From Amycolatopsis australiensis (GTDB lineage Bacteria > Actinomycetota > Actinomycetes > Mycobacteriales > Pseudonocardiaceae), in assembly GCF_900119165.1 (NCBI RefSeq), contig NZ_FPJG01000006.1, positions 7,292,001 through 7,356,000 of the forward strand: a DNA stretch of 64,000 bases. Direction: 5' to 3'. Below the pieces are notes generated by a model. The model saw nothing but the letters and a program-made list of their open reading frames with translations, had not been told where the DNA came from and did not search any database. The position numbers were made by a program, and so were the translations under genes. Shown piece by piece: positions 34,826 to 45,662 of the stretch (position 1 is the first letter of the stretch; the number at the start of each line of letters is the position of its first letter).

Positions 34826-36405
34826 GCATCAGCCCCGTCACCACCGAGATCATCCGCTCGGCCCTGATCCAGGCGGCCGAGGACATGAACATGACCCTGA
34901 TCCGGTCGTCGTACACGCCGACGATCTACGAGGGCAAGGACTGCGCGGTCGCCCTGCTCGACCGGCGGCACCGGGTGCTCGGGCAGTCGTCCGGGCTGCC
35001 GATCTTCCTCGGCAACCTCGAAGTCTGCACGCGCCACACCGAGGAGCTGTTCGGCGCGGAGGTCTGGCAGCCCGGCGACGTCTGGGTGCTCAACGACTCC
35101 TACATCGGCGGCACGCACCTCAACGATTGCACGGTCTACGCGCCGATCTTCGTCGGCGCCGACCTGGTCGGCTTCGCGACCTCGCGCGCGCACTGGATCG
35201 ACATGGGCTCCAAGGATCCCGGCGGGTCGATGGATTCCACGAACATCTACCAGGAGGGCCTGCGGATGGGGCCCACGCGGATCGTCGCGGGTGGCGTGGA
35301 ATGCGCCGACGTCCTGCGGCTGATCGAGACGAACGTGCGGTTCCCGTACGTGACGCTCGGCGACATGCGCGCGCAGATCGCCTGTGCCCGCATGGGTGTG
35401 CGGCGCCTCGGCGAGCTGTTCGCCCGCTACGGCGCGGAAACCGTCGACGCCGCGCGCGAGCAGATCTTCGCCCAGACCGAACGGCTGGAGCGCGAACGGA
35501 TCGCGGCGATCCCGGACGGCGAGTACGAGGCGACCGGCTACCTGGACAACGACGCGATCGACCCGGACACGCCGTTGAAGGTGCGGGTGCGGGTGATCGT
35601 CACGGGCGAGTCGATGACGATCGACCTCACCGACTGTGCCGACCAGGCCACCGGCCCGGTCAACTGCGGCCGCTCCCAGGCCGTTTCGGCCGCCCGGGTG
35701 GGCTACAAGCTGCTGATCTCGCCGCAGGTGAGCCTCAACGGCGGTTCGTTCGCGCCGCTGGAGGTCCGGGTGCGCGACGGATCGATGCTCGGCGCGCGGG
35801 AGCCGGCGGCGTGCCAGTACTACTACTCCAGCCTGGGCATGCTCATCGACCTCGTCGTGGCCGCACTCGCGCCGGCGATGCCGGACCGGGTCGCGGCGGC
35901 CAGTTACGGCGATTCGATGATCGTGCAGTTCGCCGGGCAGCACCCGCGCACCGGCGAACCGTTCGTGACGCTGGAGGCGACCGTCGGCGGCTGGGGCGCG
36001 TGGGAGGGCAGCGACGGCGAGACGGCGCTGATCAACAACGTCAACGGTTCCCTGCGTGACCTGCCGATCGAGGTGGTGGAGACGCTGTATCCGGTGCGGG
36101 TCAACGAATACCGCGTCCGGACCGGCTCGGGCGGCGCGGGCCGCTGGCGTGGCGGCGACGGCGTGGTCCGCGAGTACGTGATGGAAGCCGACCAGGACCT
36201 GTCGCTGTGGTGGGAGCGGTCGGTGACGCCGGCGTGGGGCCTGTTCGGCGGCGAGGCGGGCGCGCCGCCGAGGGTGGTGCTGAACCCGGGCACCCCGGGA
36301 GCCAGGGAGATGCTGAAGGTGAACAGCCTGCGTGTCCGCCGCGGCGACGTCCTGCGCTGCGAATCCGGCGGAGGCGGCGGCTACGGCCCGGCCGAGTCCC
36401 GCTGA
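34822..36405 (+). CDS. hyuB: Hydantoinase B/oxoprolinase family protein, HyuB-type subunit
   Basis: 527-residue HyuB-family partner of the preceding HyuA. It shows the family N-terminus (TTEIIRSALIQAAEDMNMTL), the LNDSYIGGTHLND segment and the glycine-rich GTGS/GGGGGYG-like C-terminus near residues 430-525. In this family the A and B subunits form one amidohydrolase complex. It begins at GTG 34822 inside the hyuA stop region, so the two are made together. It is the last gene of the LacI-controlled operon; the next gene is 113 bases away. Confidence 0.93.
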   Translation: MSISPVTTEIIRSALIQAAEDMNMTLIRSSYTPTIYEGKDCAVALLDRRHRVLGQSSGLPIFLGNLEVCTRHTEELFGAEVWQPGDVWVLNDSYIGGTHLNDCTVYAPIFVGADLVGFATSRAHWIDMGSKDPGGSMDSTNIYQEGLRMGPTRIVAGGVECADVLRLIETNVRFPYVTLGDMRAQIACARMGVRRLGELFARYGAETVDAAREQIFAQTERLERERIAAIPDGEYEATGYLDNDAIDPDTPLKVRVRVIVTGESMTIDLTDCADQATGPVNCGRSQAVSAARVGYKLLISPQVSLNGGSFAPLEVRVRDGSMLGAREPAACQYYYSSLGMLIDLVVAALAPAMPDRVAAASYGDSMIVQFAGQHPRTGEPFVTLEATVGGWGAWEGSDGETALINNVNGSLRDLPIEVVETLYPVRVNEYRVRTGSGGAGRWRGGDGVVREYVMEADQDLSLWWERSVTPAWGLFGGEAGAPPRVVLNPGTPGAREMLKVNSLRVRRGDVLRCESGGGGGYGPAESR

Positions 36406-36517
36406 GGCTACGGCATTCAGGTGACGCGTGTAACTGCGCGCCGACGTCCGGCGAGTACTCCGGTACGCGGCGCGCCGGGTCAGCCGGTCACCGGAACCGA
36501 GGCCCCGGGGAGGCGCC

Positions 36518-37468
36518 ATGGTCGTCATCGGCACGTGGAACCTGGAGAACCTGTTCCGGCCCGGCGGTGACGGGCCGCCCGACCAGGCCGCGTACGAGGC
36601 CAAGCTCGAAGCCTTGCGCGACACCATCACGACGGTGGATCCCGACGTGCTGGCCGTCCAGGAGGTCGGCGACCCCGCCGCGCTCGAGGAGCTGGCCGCG
36701 CTGCTGCCGGGGCAGTGGCAGACCGCGGTGTCCCAGCACCCGGACGTCCGCGGAATCCGGGTCGGCTTCCTGTCCCGGCTCCGGCTCGAGGTGGTCGCCG
36801 ACAGCGCGACGCTGCCACCCGAGCTGGCGCCGGTCCAGGTCGCCGACCCGCCCGCGGCGCGCAGCGACCAGCTCGGCCGCGGGGCGCTGGTGGCGACCGT
36901 GGCGGTCGCGCCCGGCCGCACGTTCACCCTGATCACGTGCCACCTGAAGTCCAAGCTGCTGTCGTACCCCGGCGGCCGGTTCGTCCCCCACGGCGAAGAC
37001 GAACGTGCCCGTTACGCCGCCTACGCGCTCTACCGCCGGACGGCGGAAGCGACGGCCGTCCGCGATCTGGCCACGACGTACCTCAAGCCGAGCGACGCGG
37101 AGCGGATCATCGTGCTGGGCGACCTCAACGACGAGGCGACCGCGGCGACGACGCAGATCCTGGCCGGCCCACCCGGGTCCGAGATCGGCACGACGGGCTT
37201 CGACCGCCCGGACGCGGGCGACCGCTGGCGCCTCTGGAACCTCGCCCAGCTCATCCCGGCGGACGAGCGGTACTCCCGGATCAACAACGGCCGGCGTGAG
37301 CTGATCGACCACATCTTCGTCAGTCATGCGCTGGTCGAGCCGTTGCCGGAGGTGCATGTGCGCCACGGCCACGACCTTCCGTCGGTGACCGACGATCCGT
37401 CCACGCACGTCAGCAAGTCCGGCTCCGACCACGCGCCGGTCGTCGCTTCGTTCGTGGTCCAGCAGTAG
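36518..37468 (+). CDS. Endonuclease/exonuclease/phosphatase-family protein
   Basis: 316 residues with the fold signatures of the DNase I-like superfamily: WNLENL at the start, DVLAVQEV (metal-binding Glu), CHLKSK, LGDLNDE, and SDHAPV with the catalytic Asp-His near the C-terminus. There is no signal peptide. Members act on DNA, phosphoinositides or other phosphodiesters, and the sequence alone does not say which. GGGGAGG precedes the ATG. It stands alone between hyuB and a degraded regulator gene, with no clear functional partner. Confidence 0.88.
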   Translation: MVVIGTWNLENLFRPGGDGPPDQAAYEAKLEALRDTITTVDPDVLAVQEVGDPAALEELAALLPGQWQTAVSQHPDVRGIRVGFLSRLRLEVVADSATLPPELAPVQVADPPAARSDQLGRGALVATVAVAPGRTFTLITCHLKSKLLSYPGGRFVPHGEDERARYAAYALYRRTAEATAVRDLATTYLKPSDAERIIVLGDLNDEATAATTQILAGPPGSEIGTTGFDRPDAGDRWRLWNLAQLIPADERYSRINNGRRELIDHIFVSHALVEPLPEVHVRHGHDLPSVTDDPSTHVSKSGSDHAPVVASFVVQQ

Positions 37469-37519
37469 GAGCGGCTCCCGCGGTCACGCCTCGGCGGTCC
37501 GGTTTCCCGGTCGGCGCCG

Positions 37520-39556
<2,037 letters not shown>

Positions 39557-39571
39557 CCCTCCCCGCGACGC

Positions 39572-39605
39572 GGCACCCGGCCGACGATCCCGTCGGCCGG
39601 GTGCC
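39572..39605 (+). terminator. Rho-independent-type terminator after xylanase gene
   Basis: A perfect 15-bp stem (39572-39586 with 39591-39605) around a 4-base loop ATCC starts 16 bases after the xylanase stop codon. No T-tract follows, as is usual in high-GC actinomycetes. Confidence 0.85.
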
Positions 39606-39700
39606 GGCGGTCGGCGAAGCGTTCCGGCACCGGGCGGTCGGGCACCCCGAAGAGTTCCGGCTGATCTACGGCGCCGCGGCTGTACCGCGCCGAGCCGCCC
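39606..39700 (+). pseudogene. Possible remnant of a TetR-type regulator C-terminus
   Basis: The plus frame starting about 39606 reads FRHRAVGHPEEFRLIYG, which resembles the ligand-domain segment of TetR regulators with a WHG-type C-terminus. Nothing upstream belongs to such a gene because the xylanase terminator abuts it. This is a short similarity seen by eye, with modest confidence. Confidence 0.3.
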
Positions 39701-39809
39701 GGCCTGACCGCCACACCGGGACTGACGTCACCGGCGAACCGTCCACGGTGAACTGACGGCCGCGGTTCCGGCTAAGTGGTCTGGATCTGCAAGTTCTTCG
39801 GGGGATTGA

Positions 39810-40018
39810 TCACGCAGCAGACGGAAGGTCGATGGCAGCCTCCCGTTGTTCGTGTCGATCGATGCGCGTGAGCAGGTCACGCAGGTCACCGCGGGTGAGC
39901 TTCCACCGGAACGGCCGCGCCGTGGTGTTGTAGCGCGACTCGAAGTCGGCAAGGCGTTGCTCGACCTCGGCCAGATCGATGAAGTCGTTGGGAGACACGA
40001 ACTTGCGTTGCACCCCGG
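39810..40018 (-). mobile_element. IS630-type transposase fragment (C-terminus)
   Basis: About 67 residues, reading QRKFVSPNDFIDLAEVEQRL then SRYNTTARPFRWKLTR and DLLTRID, match the end of IS630-family transposases. The catalytic core upstream is missing: beyond 40018 the frame no longer resembles the family. No terminal inverted repeat was found. It is a dead remnant and, with the broken SDR gene beside it, indicates a past insertion and deletion. Confidence 0.7.
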
Positions 40019-40189
40019 CTCACGGCACCGACGCCCGAATGGTGGCCATCGCGCGGTGGCTGGGCGAATCCATCACCCCAGTCAGCATTTGACGGCAAAC
40101 GAATGTCCAAAGGCGACGCGGCGCACGGCCTTCAACCCCGTAATCGAAAATGATCTCGGCCCCGTTCGCCGGACACCTTATGAGTCCTG

Positions 40190-40970
40190 TCAGCGCAGGC
40201 CGCCGTCGACGGGCCAGGGTTCTGCCGGTGACGTACGAGACGTCCTCGGAGACGAGGAACACGACAGCAGCCGCTACCTCGGCGGGCTGGGGGAACGCCC
40301 GACAGGGATGACCTCGGGTGATCGCTGCCCTTGATCGCGGCGAGGTCGGCGCCGGGGAAGTAGTCGGCCTCGGCGGAAGCGGACATGTCGGTCGTGACCG
40401 CGCCCGGGGCGATCGCCTTGATCGTGATGCCACGGCGTCCCAGCTCCGCGGCGAGGTTGAGCACCACCGCCTCGACGGCGGCCTTGGACGCCGAGTACCG
40501 GGTGTGCCGCTCGAAGACGCGGCGGGCGCTGATCGAGGAGGTCAGCACCGCACGGCCGCCGGCGCCCATGTGGCGCACTGCGCTCTGGGCCGCCGGCAGC
40601 TGGCCGCGGACATTGGTGTGGAACACGCGGTCGAAGTCCTCGGAGGTCAGCTCGGCCAGGCCGCCGAAGTGCTCGATCCCGGCGTTGCTGACGAGGATGT
40701 CGAGCCCGCCGAGTCCCCGGCGGCCGTCTCGACGACCTGGTGGATCTCCTCGGCCACGGCCACATCACCCTGCACGGTGATGGCGTGGCCGCCAGCGGTG
40801 TCGATCTCGGCGGCGAGCCGTTCGGCCTGGATCCGGTAGTTGACGGCCACCGCTGCCCCGTCGGCGGCGAGACGCCGCACGACCGCCGCGCCGATTCCGC
40901 GTGAGCCACCGGTGACCAGCGCTGCCCTGCCCCTCAGGGCACCCGTCGTCCTGCGTTCCGACCCGCTCAC
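40190..40970 (-). pseudogene. Short-chain dehydrogenase/reductase gene broken by three frameshifts
   Basis: Starts at GTG 40970, overlapping the stop of the intact SDR gene by GTGA. The first frame gives the Rossmann motif TGGSRGIG. One base is missing near 40715, after which LDILVSNAGIEHFGG and, later, the YSASK catalytic pair follow in a second frame. A second shift near 40300 is needed for PAEVAAAVVFLVSEDVSYVTG. A third, at the CCC before the end, restores TLAVDGGLR and a TGA at 40190. The ancestral protein would be a normal SDR of about 255-260 residues. Three indels in under 800 bases suggest genuine decay, though sequencing error cannot be excluded from one read-out. Confidence 0.85.
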
Positions 40971-41713
40971 CAGGGCAGCCTGCCGTTGTCGTCGAAGAAG
41001 CCACCAGTCGGGCACTCGCGGCCGAGGGTGGCCAGCCGCACCACGATCGCGGCGCCGTCCTCCGCTGTCCGGGACAGCTGGCCGGCCACACTCTTGGTGA
41101 AGTCGGTGTCACAGGCGCCGGGTGCGATCGCGTTCACCAGGATCCCGTCGCCCGAGAGGGCCTTGGCGTACTGCACGGTGAGCATGTTCAGCGCGGTCTT
41201 CGACACCGGGTAGGCCAGCGCCCCCGGCAGCCGGCTCAGGTAGTGGGTGGCATCGGTCGTCCAGGTCATCGAGGAGGTTCCGCTGGAGACGTTCACGATC
41301 CGCGCCGCCGGCGAACGACGCAGCAGCGGGAGCATCGCCTCGGTCACGGTGACGACCCCGAACAGGTTCGTCTCGAACACCGCCCGCAGCTCGTCGAGGT
41401 GCGCGGAGCCCGGCGCCTGCGCCCCGAGGTCGCCGGAGATGCCGGCGTTGTTGACCAGGACGTCCAGTCGGCCGAACCGCTCGGCGATCTGCTCGGCCGC
41501 CGCGTTCACCCCGCGTTGGTCGGTCACGTCGAGGCCGATCGGGTGCGCGGTACCACCCGCCGCGTTGATCTCGGCCACTGCCTCGGCGCCCTTCTCCGGG
41601 TCTCGGGCGCCGACCACCACCGTCATGCCGAGCCTCGCGAGCTGGCCCGCGACGGCTCGCCCGATGCCCTTGTTCGCCCCCGTCACCAGGGCGATCGTTG
41701 CGTCATCACTCAT
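40967..41713 (-). CDS. Short-chain dehydrogenase/reductase (SDR)
   Basis: 248 residues, intact. Dinucleotide-binding motif TGANKGIG, NNAG, catalytic Ser in VSSGTSS and YPVSK (Tyr-x3-Lys) are all present, as in classical NAD(P)-dependent SDRs. An insertion around SMTWTTDATHYLSRLPGAL precedes the catalytic Tyr, a variation common in carbonyl-reductase-like SDRs. It is divergent from the LysR regulator with a 70-base gap holding a palindromic LysR box, so that regulator probably controls it. A second, broken SDR gene follows in the same operon. Substrate unknown. Confidence 0.92.
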   Translation of the reverse strand: MSDDATIALVTGANKGIGRAVAGQLARLGMTVVVGARDPEKGAEAVAEINAAGGTAHPIGLDVTDQRGVNAAAEQIAERFGRLDVLVNNAGISGDLGAQAPGSAHLDELRAVFETNLFGVVTVTEAMLPLLRRSPAARIVNVSSGTSSMTWTTDATHYLSRLPGALAYPVSKTALNMLTVQYAKALSGDGILVNAIAPGACDTDFTKSVAGQLSRTAEDGAAIVVRLATLGRECPTGGFFDDNGRLPW

Positions 41714-41770
41714 GTGGTGAGCGAACCACCTGTCGTTCCCCCCAGGCCAGGACCGGACTGGTCTCGCTCG

Positions 41771-41785
41771 ATACCCTCAGGGTAT
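41771..41785. promoter_or_regulatory. LysR-type regulator binding site (T-N11-A palindrome)
   Basis: ATACCCTCAGGGTAT is a perfect 15-base inverted repeat containing T-N11-A (41772 to 41784), the core of LysR-family boxes. It overlaps the ATG of the LysR gene, which points to autoregulation along with control of the divergent SDR operon. Confidence 0.75.
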
Positions 41786-42629
41786 GGACGTCCAGACCCG
41801 GGAACTGCGCTACTTCGTCGCGGTCGCCGAAGAACTGCACTTCGGACGGGCCGCCCAGCGGCTGGGCATCGCCCAGCCACCCCTGTCCCGGGCGATCCGC
41901 CTGCTCGAACAGCGGATGGGCCTCACCCTGCTGGACCGCACCAGTCGCGGGATCCGCCTCACGGCGGCCGGGGAGGTGTTCCTGGCCGAGGGACGCGTCG
42001 CACTGGACGCGGTGGCCGCCGCGGTGCGCCGTGCGCGAAGGGCGGCGGCAACCACCCCGCGGCTGGTCCTGGCGCTCAAACCCGGCAGCGACGCGGACCT
42101 GTTGCAGCCGATCCTGGACCGCTACGCTGCCACCCCCGGCGCCGTTCCGGTCGACCTCGCCTTCAGCGCCGGCGAACGCGCCGCGATGGTCCGCGACGGC
42201 CGCGCCGACCTCGCACTGCTGCACCGGCCGCAGAACGACCTGAGCGGCCTGGACAGCGACGACCTCCACGTCGAAGGCCAGGTCGTGGTACTCCCGGACG
42301 ACCACCCCCTGACCGCCCGCACCACGGTGTACCTGGCCGACCTGCGCGGCGGAACCCAGCCCCGCTGGCCGGAGTCTCGCCCCGAGGTGACCGGCCACCT
42401 CGTCACCGACACCGGGCAACTGCTGCAACTTGTCCGGCTCGGGCGGATGGTTGCCGTGCTCCCGGAATCGATCCGTGATCGTCTGCCACCCGGTACGGTC
42501 AGCCGTCCTGTCCTCGACGCCGAGCCGGCCACCCTCGTGATCGCCTGGCACCGGGAGTCCACCTCTCGCCAGGTCGCCGCCTTCGTCCGCGCCGCGACCT
42601 CCGTCAAGACCGAGCTGGAACAGGTCTGA
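41784..42629 (+). CDS. LysR-family transcriptional regulator
   Basis: 281 residues. The N-terminal winged helix-turn-helix (about 1-60) includes LRYFVAVAEELHFGRAAQRL and QPPLSRAIRLLEQ, typical of the family. A substrate-binding-like effector domain follows. It is transcribed divergently from an SDR operon, with a palindromic T-N11-A box overlapping its own start codon. The usual arrangement is a LysR protein activating the divergent catabolic or detoxifying gene when a small ligand binds. The ligand is not predictable here. Confidence 0.93.
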   Translation: MDVQTRELRYFVAVAEELHFGRAAQRLGIAQPPLSRAIRLLEQRMGLTLLDRTSRGIRLTAAGEVFLAEGRVALDAVAAAVRRARRAAATTPRLVLALKPGSDADLLQPILDRYAATPGAVPVDLAFSAGERAAMVRDGRADLALLHRPQNDLSGLDSDDLHVEGQVVVLPDDHPLTARTTVYLADLRGGTQPRWPESRPEVTGHLVTDTGQLLQLVRLGRMVAVLPESIRDRLPPGTVSRPVLDAEPATLVIAWHRESTSRQVAAFVRAATSVKTELEQV

Positions 42630-42759
42630 CAGGGTACGGCCGGAAGTACCACAGGCCGGGTTCACGGCGGGGCCCGGAAACGGGCCACTCGAGGAGTTTC
42701 CCAATTGCCTCCTCCGCTTCAAGTCATTACGACCCCCGAAGAACTTCCGAATCGGACCA

Positions 42760-43359
42760 CTAAGCGAGGCCGAGGGACCGGGTCAGGTGCGTGGCCCACC
42801 AGCGCAGCTGCGGTCCGCTCGCCGTGGCCGCCTTGCCGGTGATACCGGCGCTGCGGCGGAACGCCGGTCCGTAGCGCGACTCGGTGACGAGGGCCTGGTG
42901 CAGCGCGGCCACGGCCAGCCGGGTGTCCTCCACCGGGACGTGGGCGGCGTCGGCGCGCAGCGCGTGCAGCGCGTCGACGACCGGGGCCAGCATCCCCGAT
43001 CCGCGATCCCGCCACCCGGCCGCGTGCAGCGCCACGGCCAGTTCGCCGTAGCCACGGCGGTACAACGCGGCCAGGGCGTCCACGAGCGCACCGAGGTCGG
43101 CGCCGCGGCCGAGCCAGGAGTCCAGGACCTCCGTCACCCCGGCGCGGATCTTCCGGCCGCCGTGCCGCAGCAACGCTTCCAGGAGCCCGTCGCGGCTGCC
43201 GAAGTGGTGGTTGATCCCGGCGTCGGTCATGCCGACGCGGGTGGCGACGGCCCGCACCTGCACGGCGGCGACGCCACCCTCGGCCAGCAGCCGTTCGGCG
43301 GCGTCCAGGATCAGGCGCCGGGCCTCGGCGGGCGGGCGGCGCACGCGCGGAGATGTCAC
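42760..43359 (-). CDS. TetR-family transcriptional regulator
   Basis: 199 residues. The N-terminal domain contains LILDAAERLLAEGGVAAVQVRAVA in two parts and a recognition helix near GMTDAGINHHFGSRDGLLEA, a standard TetR DNA-binding domain. The C-terminal ligand domain is not assignable to a known effector. It is divergent from the hydrolase-DUF6817 gene, with two related palindromes in the 77-base gap flanking a good promoter. It is therefore almost certainly the repressor of that gene and possibly of itself. Start GTG at 43359. Confidence 0.93.
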   Translation of the reverse strand: MTSPRVRRPPAEARRLILDAAERLLAEGGVAAVQVRAVATRVGMTDAGINHHFGSRDGLLEALLRHGGRKIRAGVTEVLDSWLGRGADLGALVDALAALYRRGYGELAVALHAAGWRDRGSGMLAPVVDALHALRADAAHVPVEDTRLAVAALHQALVTESRYGPAFRRSAGITGKAATASGPQLRWWATHLTRSLGLA

Positions 43360-43370
43360 GCCACCACCGT

Positions 43371-43388
43371 ACCTTGGCGAGCCAAGGT
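43371..43388. promoter_or_regulatory. TetR operator 1
   Basis: ACCTTGGCGAGCCAAGGT is a perfect inverted repeat with half-site ACCTTGGC and a 2-base centre. It covers the -35 region of the hydrolase promoter. Confidence 0.8.
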
Positions 43389-43402
43389 TTCGGCGGTACG
43401 GT
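43374..43402 (+). promoter_or_regulatory. Promoter of the hydrolase-DUF6817 gene
   Basis: TTGGCG at 43374-43379 and TACGGT at 43397-43402 are separated by 17 bases. Both palindromic operators touch or flank this promoter, as expected for repression. Confidence 0.6.
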
Positions 43403-43404
43403 CT

Positions 43405-43424
43405 TACCTTGACGTCACAAGGTA
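43405..43424. promoter_or_regulatory. TetR operator 2
   Basis: TACCTTGACGTCACAAGGTA has 7-base perfect arms (TACCTTG / CAAGGTA) sharing the ACCTTG half-site with operator 1. It lies at the expected transcription start of the hydrolase gene. Confidence 0.75.
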
Positions 43425-43436
43425 GGGAGGATCGCC

Positions 43437-44645
43437 GTGCCGGAACCCGGCCACGCGCGGCCGCGGCGCATCACGCGCCCGGACGCGGTCCTTCGCGGAC
43501 ACGAAACCGGCGCCGGACCGGCCGTTCTGCTGCTGCACGCCGGTGGTGAGCGGCGCCGGGTCTGGACGCCGGTCATCGAAGTCCTCGTCGAGGCGGGGTT
43601 CCGGTGCGTGGCCTTCGACCTGCGTGGTCACGGCGACAGCAGCGGTTCGGCACGGGCACTCGCGCCCTGCGCGGACGACGTCGCGGCCATGCTCCACGTC
43701 GAACCGCCGGGATGCGTGGTCGTCGGTGCTTCGCTGGGCGGGCTCGCCGCCGTCGCCGCCCTGGCGGATCCGGCGGTCCGGGCGCGGGTGGCGGGTCTCG
43801 TGCTGGTGGACGTCGTCCCGGACCTGGATCCGGGCCGGGTCCGCGGCTTCCTCGCCGCCGGCGGCCTGCTCGACGAGCACGCCGAGCTGGTCGGCGACAT
43901 CCTCGCCCACGTCCCGCGGCTGCGCCGGGTCACCACGCAGCTCGAGCAGCCCGTCCTGCTGGTTCGCGGCGGCACCGGATCGCCCGTCACCGACGACGAT
44001 GCCGGCCGGCTGCTGCGTCAGGCGCCGCACGCCGAAGTGACCCGCATCCGCGGAGCCGGGCACCTCGTCGCGCGGGACCAGCCGGTGGCGCTGGCCGGAA
44101 CCATCGCCGCCGCCACCACCGAGTGGCCGGCGCTGGCTCTCCTGCGCGACCTCGGCGCAGCGCAGGTCAGCCACCCGGGCGGCACACTGCTCGACCACCT
44201 CCGCCGCGTGTCCGAGCAGGTGACCGAGTGGGGCGGGAGCCGGCGCGCCCGCCTCGCCGCGCTGTGCCACGCCACCTACGGCACGGACGGTTTTCCCCAC
44301 CCGCTGCTGCCGCCGGACCGGCGAGCCCGCCTGCGCGCGGCCATCGGCGACGACGCCGAGGAACTCGTCCACCGCTACGGCGCCTGCGAGCGAAGCCAGA
44401 CCTACGCGCGCCTCGGCACGGCACCGCTCCCGCTGACCGACCGCTTCACCGGCGAAGTCGTCGACCTGACCGGAACCGACCTCACCGACTTCGCGCTCCT
44501 CACCATCGCCAACGAACTCGACGTGGCCCGCACCGCTTCGCTCACTCCCGGGACGCGCGGCGCCATCCGGAGCCTCATCGCCACGCTGGGCGCCTACGTC
44601 CCCGACGTCAGCCGCCGAGCCGTCGCCGACCCGTCCCTGGCCTAG
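43437..44645 (+). CDS. Alpha/beta hydrolase fused to a DUF6817-like domain
   Basis: 402 residues, two domains. The N-terminal part (about 20-225) is an alpha/beta hydrolase: oxyanion region LLLHAGGERR, DLRGHGDS, nucleophile elbow VGASLGG, and GAGHLVARDQP with the likely catalytic His. The C-terminal part (about 230-390) carries SHPGGTLLDHLRRV, ALCHATYGTDGF and LVHRYGACER, which I recognise as the DUF6817 type, a His-rich helical domain usually found alone. The fusion may be a bifunctional enzyme that hydrolyses and further transforms a small molecule. GTG 43437 follows GGGAGG by six bases. It is controlled by the divergent TetR gene. Its last four bases overlap the end of the convergent GlxA-type gene (shared CTAG). 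Confidence 0.85.
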   Translation: MPEPGHARPRRITRPDAVLRGHETGAGPAVLLLHAGGERRRVWTPVIEVLVEAGFRCVAFDLRGHGDSSGSARALAPCADDVAAMLHVEPPGCVVVGASLGGLAAVAALADPAVRARVAGLVLVDVVPDLDPGRVRGFLAAGGLLDEHAELVGDILAHVPRLRRVTTQLEQPVLLVRGGTGSPVTDDDAGRLLRQAPHAEVTRIRGAGHLVARDQPVALAGTIAAATTEWPALALLRDLGAAQVSHPGGTLLDHLRRVSEQVTEWGGSRRARLAALCHATYGTDGFPHPLLPPDRRARLRAAIGDDAEELVHRYGACERSQTYARLGTAPLPLTDRFTGEVVDLTGTDLTDFALLTIANELDVARTASLTPGTRGAIRSLIATLGAYVPDVSRRAVADPSLA

Positions 44646-45592
44646 CCGTGCCGAGCCGCCGGGGGCGGGAACGTGCGGCGGTACGCCTGCGGTGACACGC
44701 CGATCGACGCGTGGAGGTGCTGGCGCAGCGAAGCGGGCGTCGCGAAGCCGACGCGGGTGGCGATCTGCTCGATCGGCAGGTCGGTGGACTCCAACAGCTC
44801 CCGCGCGCGCAGGACCCGTTGCCGGATCAGCCAGCGTCCCGGGCTCATGCCCACCTCGTCGCGGAAGCGGCGGGCGAACGTGCGCAGGCTCATCCGGGCG
44901 TGGCCGGCCAGGTCGGCCAGGGTCAGCGGCTGGTCCAGCCGCCGCAGCGCCCACTCCTGCGTCGCCGCGGTCCCGGCCGTGGCCGGTGGCGGCACCGGGT
45001 ACTCGATGTACTGCGCCTGCCCGCCGTCGCGCCACGGCGGCACCACGCAGCGGCGGGCGACGTGGTTCGCCGCTTCGCTGCCGTGGTCCTTGCGCACGAG
45101 GTGCAGGCACACGTCCACCCCGGACGCGGCCCCGGCCGAGGTGAGGATGTCGCCGTCGTCGACGAACAGGACGTCCGCGTCCAGCCGCACCCGGGGGAAC
45201 AGCTCGCGGAACCGGGCCGCCTGCCGCCAGTGCGTCGTGGCGACCCGGCCGTCGAGCAGGCCTGCCGCGGCGAGCGTGAACGCCGCGGTGCAGATGGACA
45301 CCAGCCGCGCGCCGGCCGGCACCCGCGCGAGCGCGTCGGCCACCGGCGCCGGGAGGACCGCCGACTCCGGTGCCGAGACGTAGGGCGGGATGACCACCGT
45401 GTCCGCGCCGTCCAGCGCGTCGGGGCCGCGGTCGGCGACGACGTCGAAGTCGGCGGACGTGCGGACCGGACGGCCGTCGACGGTGCAGGTCACCACGTCG
45501 TAGCGGCCGTCCGCGGTGCCGAAGACGCGGTGCGGGATGCCGAGTTCGAACGGGTAGACGCCGTCGAGCGCGAGGACCACGACACGATGCAT
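44642..45592 (-). CDS. GlxA-family transcriptional regulator (DJ-1/PfpI domain plus AraC helix-turn-helix)
   Basis: 316 residues. The N-terminal half is a class I glutamine-amidotransferase-like (DJ-1/PfpI) domain with the nucleophile-elbow segment SICTAAFTLAAAGLL and following THW. The C-terminal AraC domain (about 215-310) has LADLAGHARMSLRTFARRF and IEQIATRVGFATPASLRQHL as its two helix-turn-helices. Such regulators often sense nitrogenous or aldehyde-type metabolites. It is divergent from the quinone-oxidoreductase-type gene with a 70-base gap, and that gene is its most likely target. Confidence 0.93.
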   Translation of the reverse strand: MHRVVVLALDGVYPFELGIPHRVFGTADGRYDVVTCTVDGRPVRTSADFDVVADRGPDALDGADTVVIPPYVSAPESAVLPAPVADALARVPAGARLVSICTAAFTLAAAGLLDGRVATTHWRQAARFRELFPRVRLDADVLFVDDGDILTSAGAASGVDVCLHLVRKDHGSEAANHVARRCVVPPWRDGGQAQYIEYPVPPPATAGTAATQEWALRRLDQPLTLADLAGHARMSLRTFARRFRDEVGMSPGRWLIRQRVLRARELLESTDLPIEQIATRVGFATPASLRQHLHASIGVSPQAYRRTFPPPAARHG

Positions 45593-45662
45593 GGCACGAT
45601 CCTATCGATGGTTGGCGTTCAGGCCACTTCCGTGTCGTGTCCGGCTGCCGGAAGCTGGGCGC

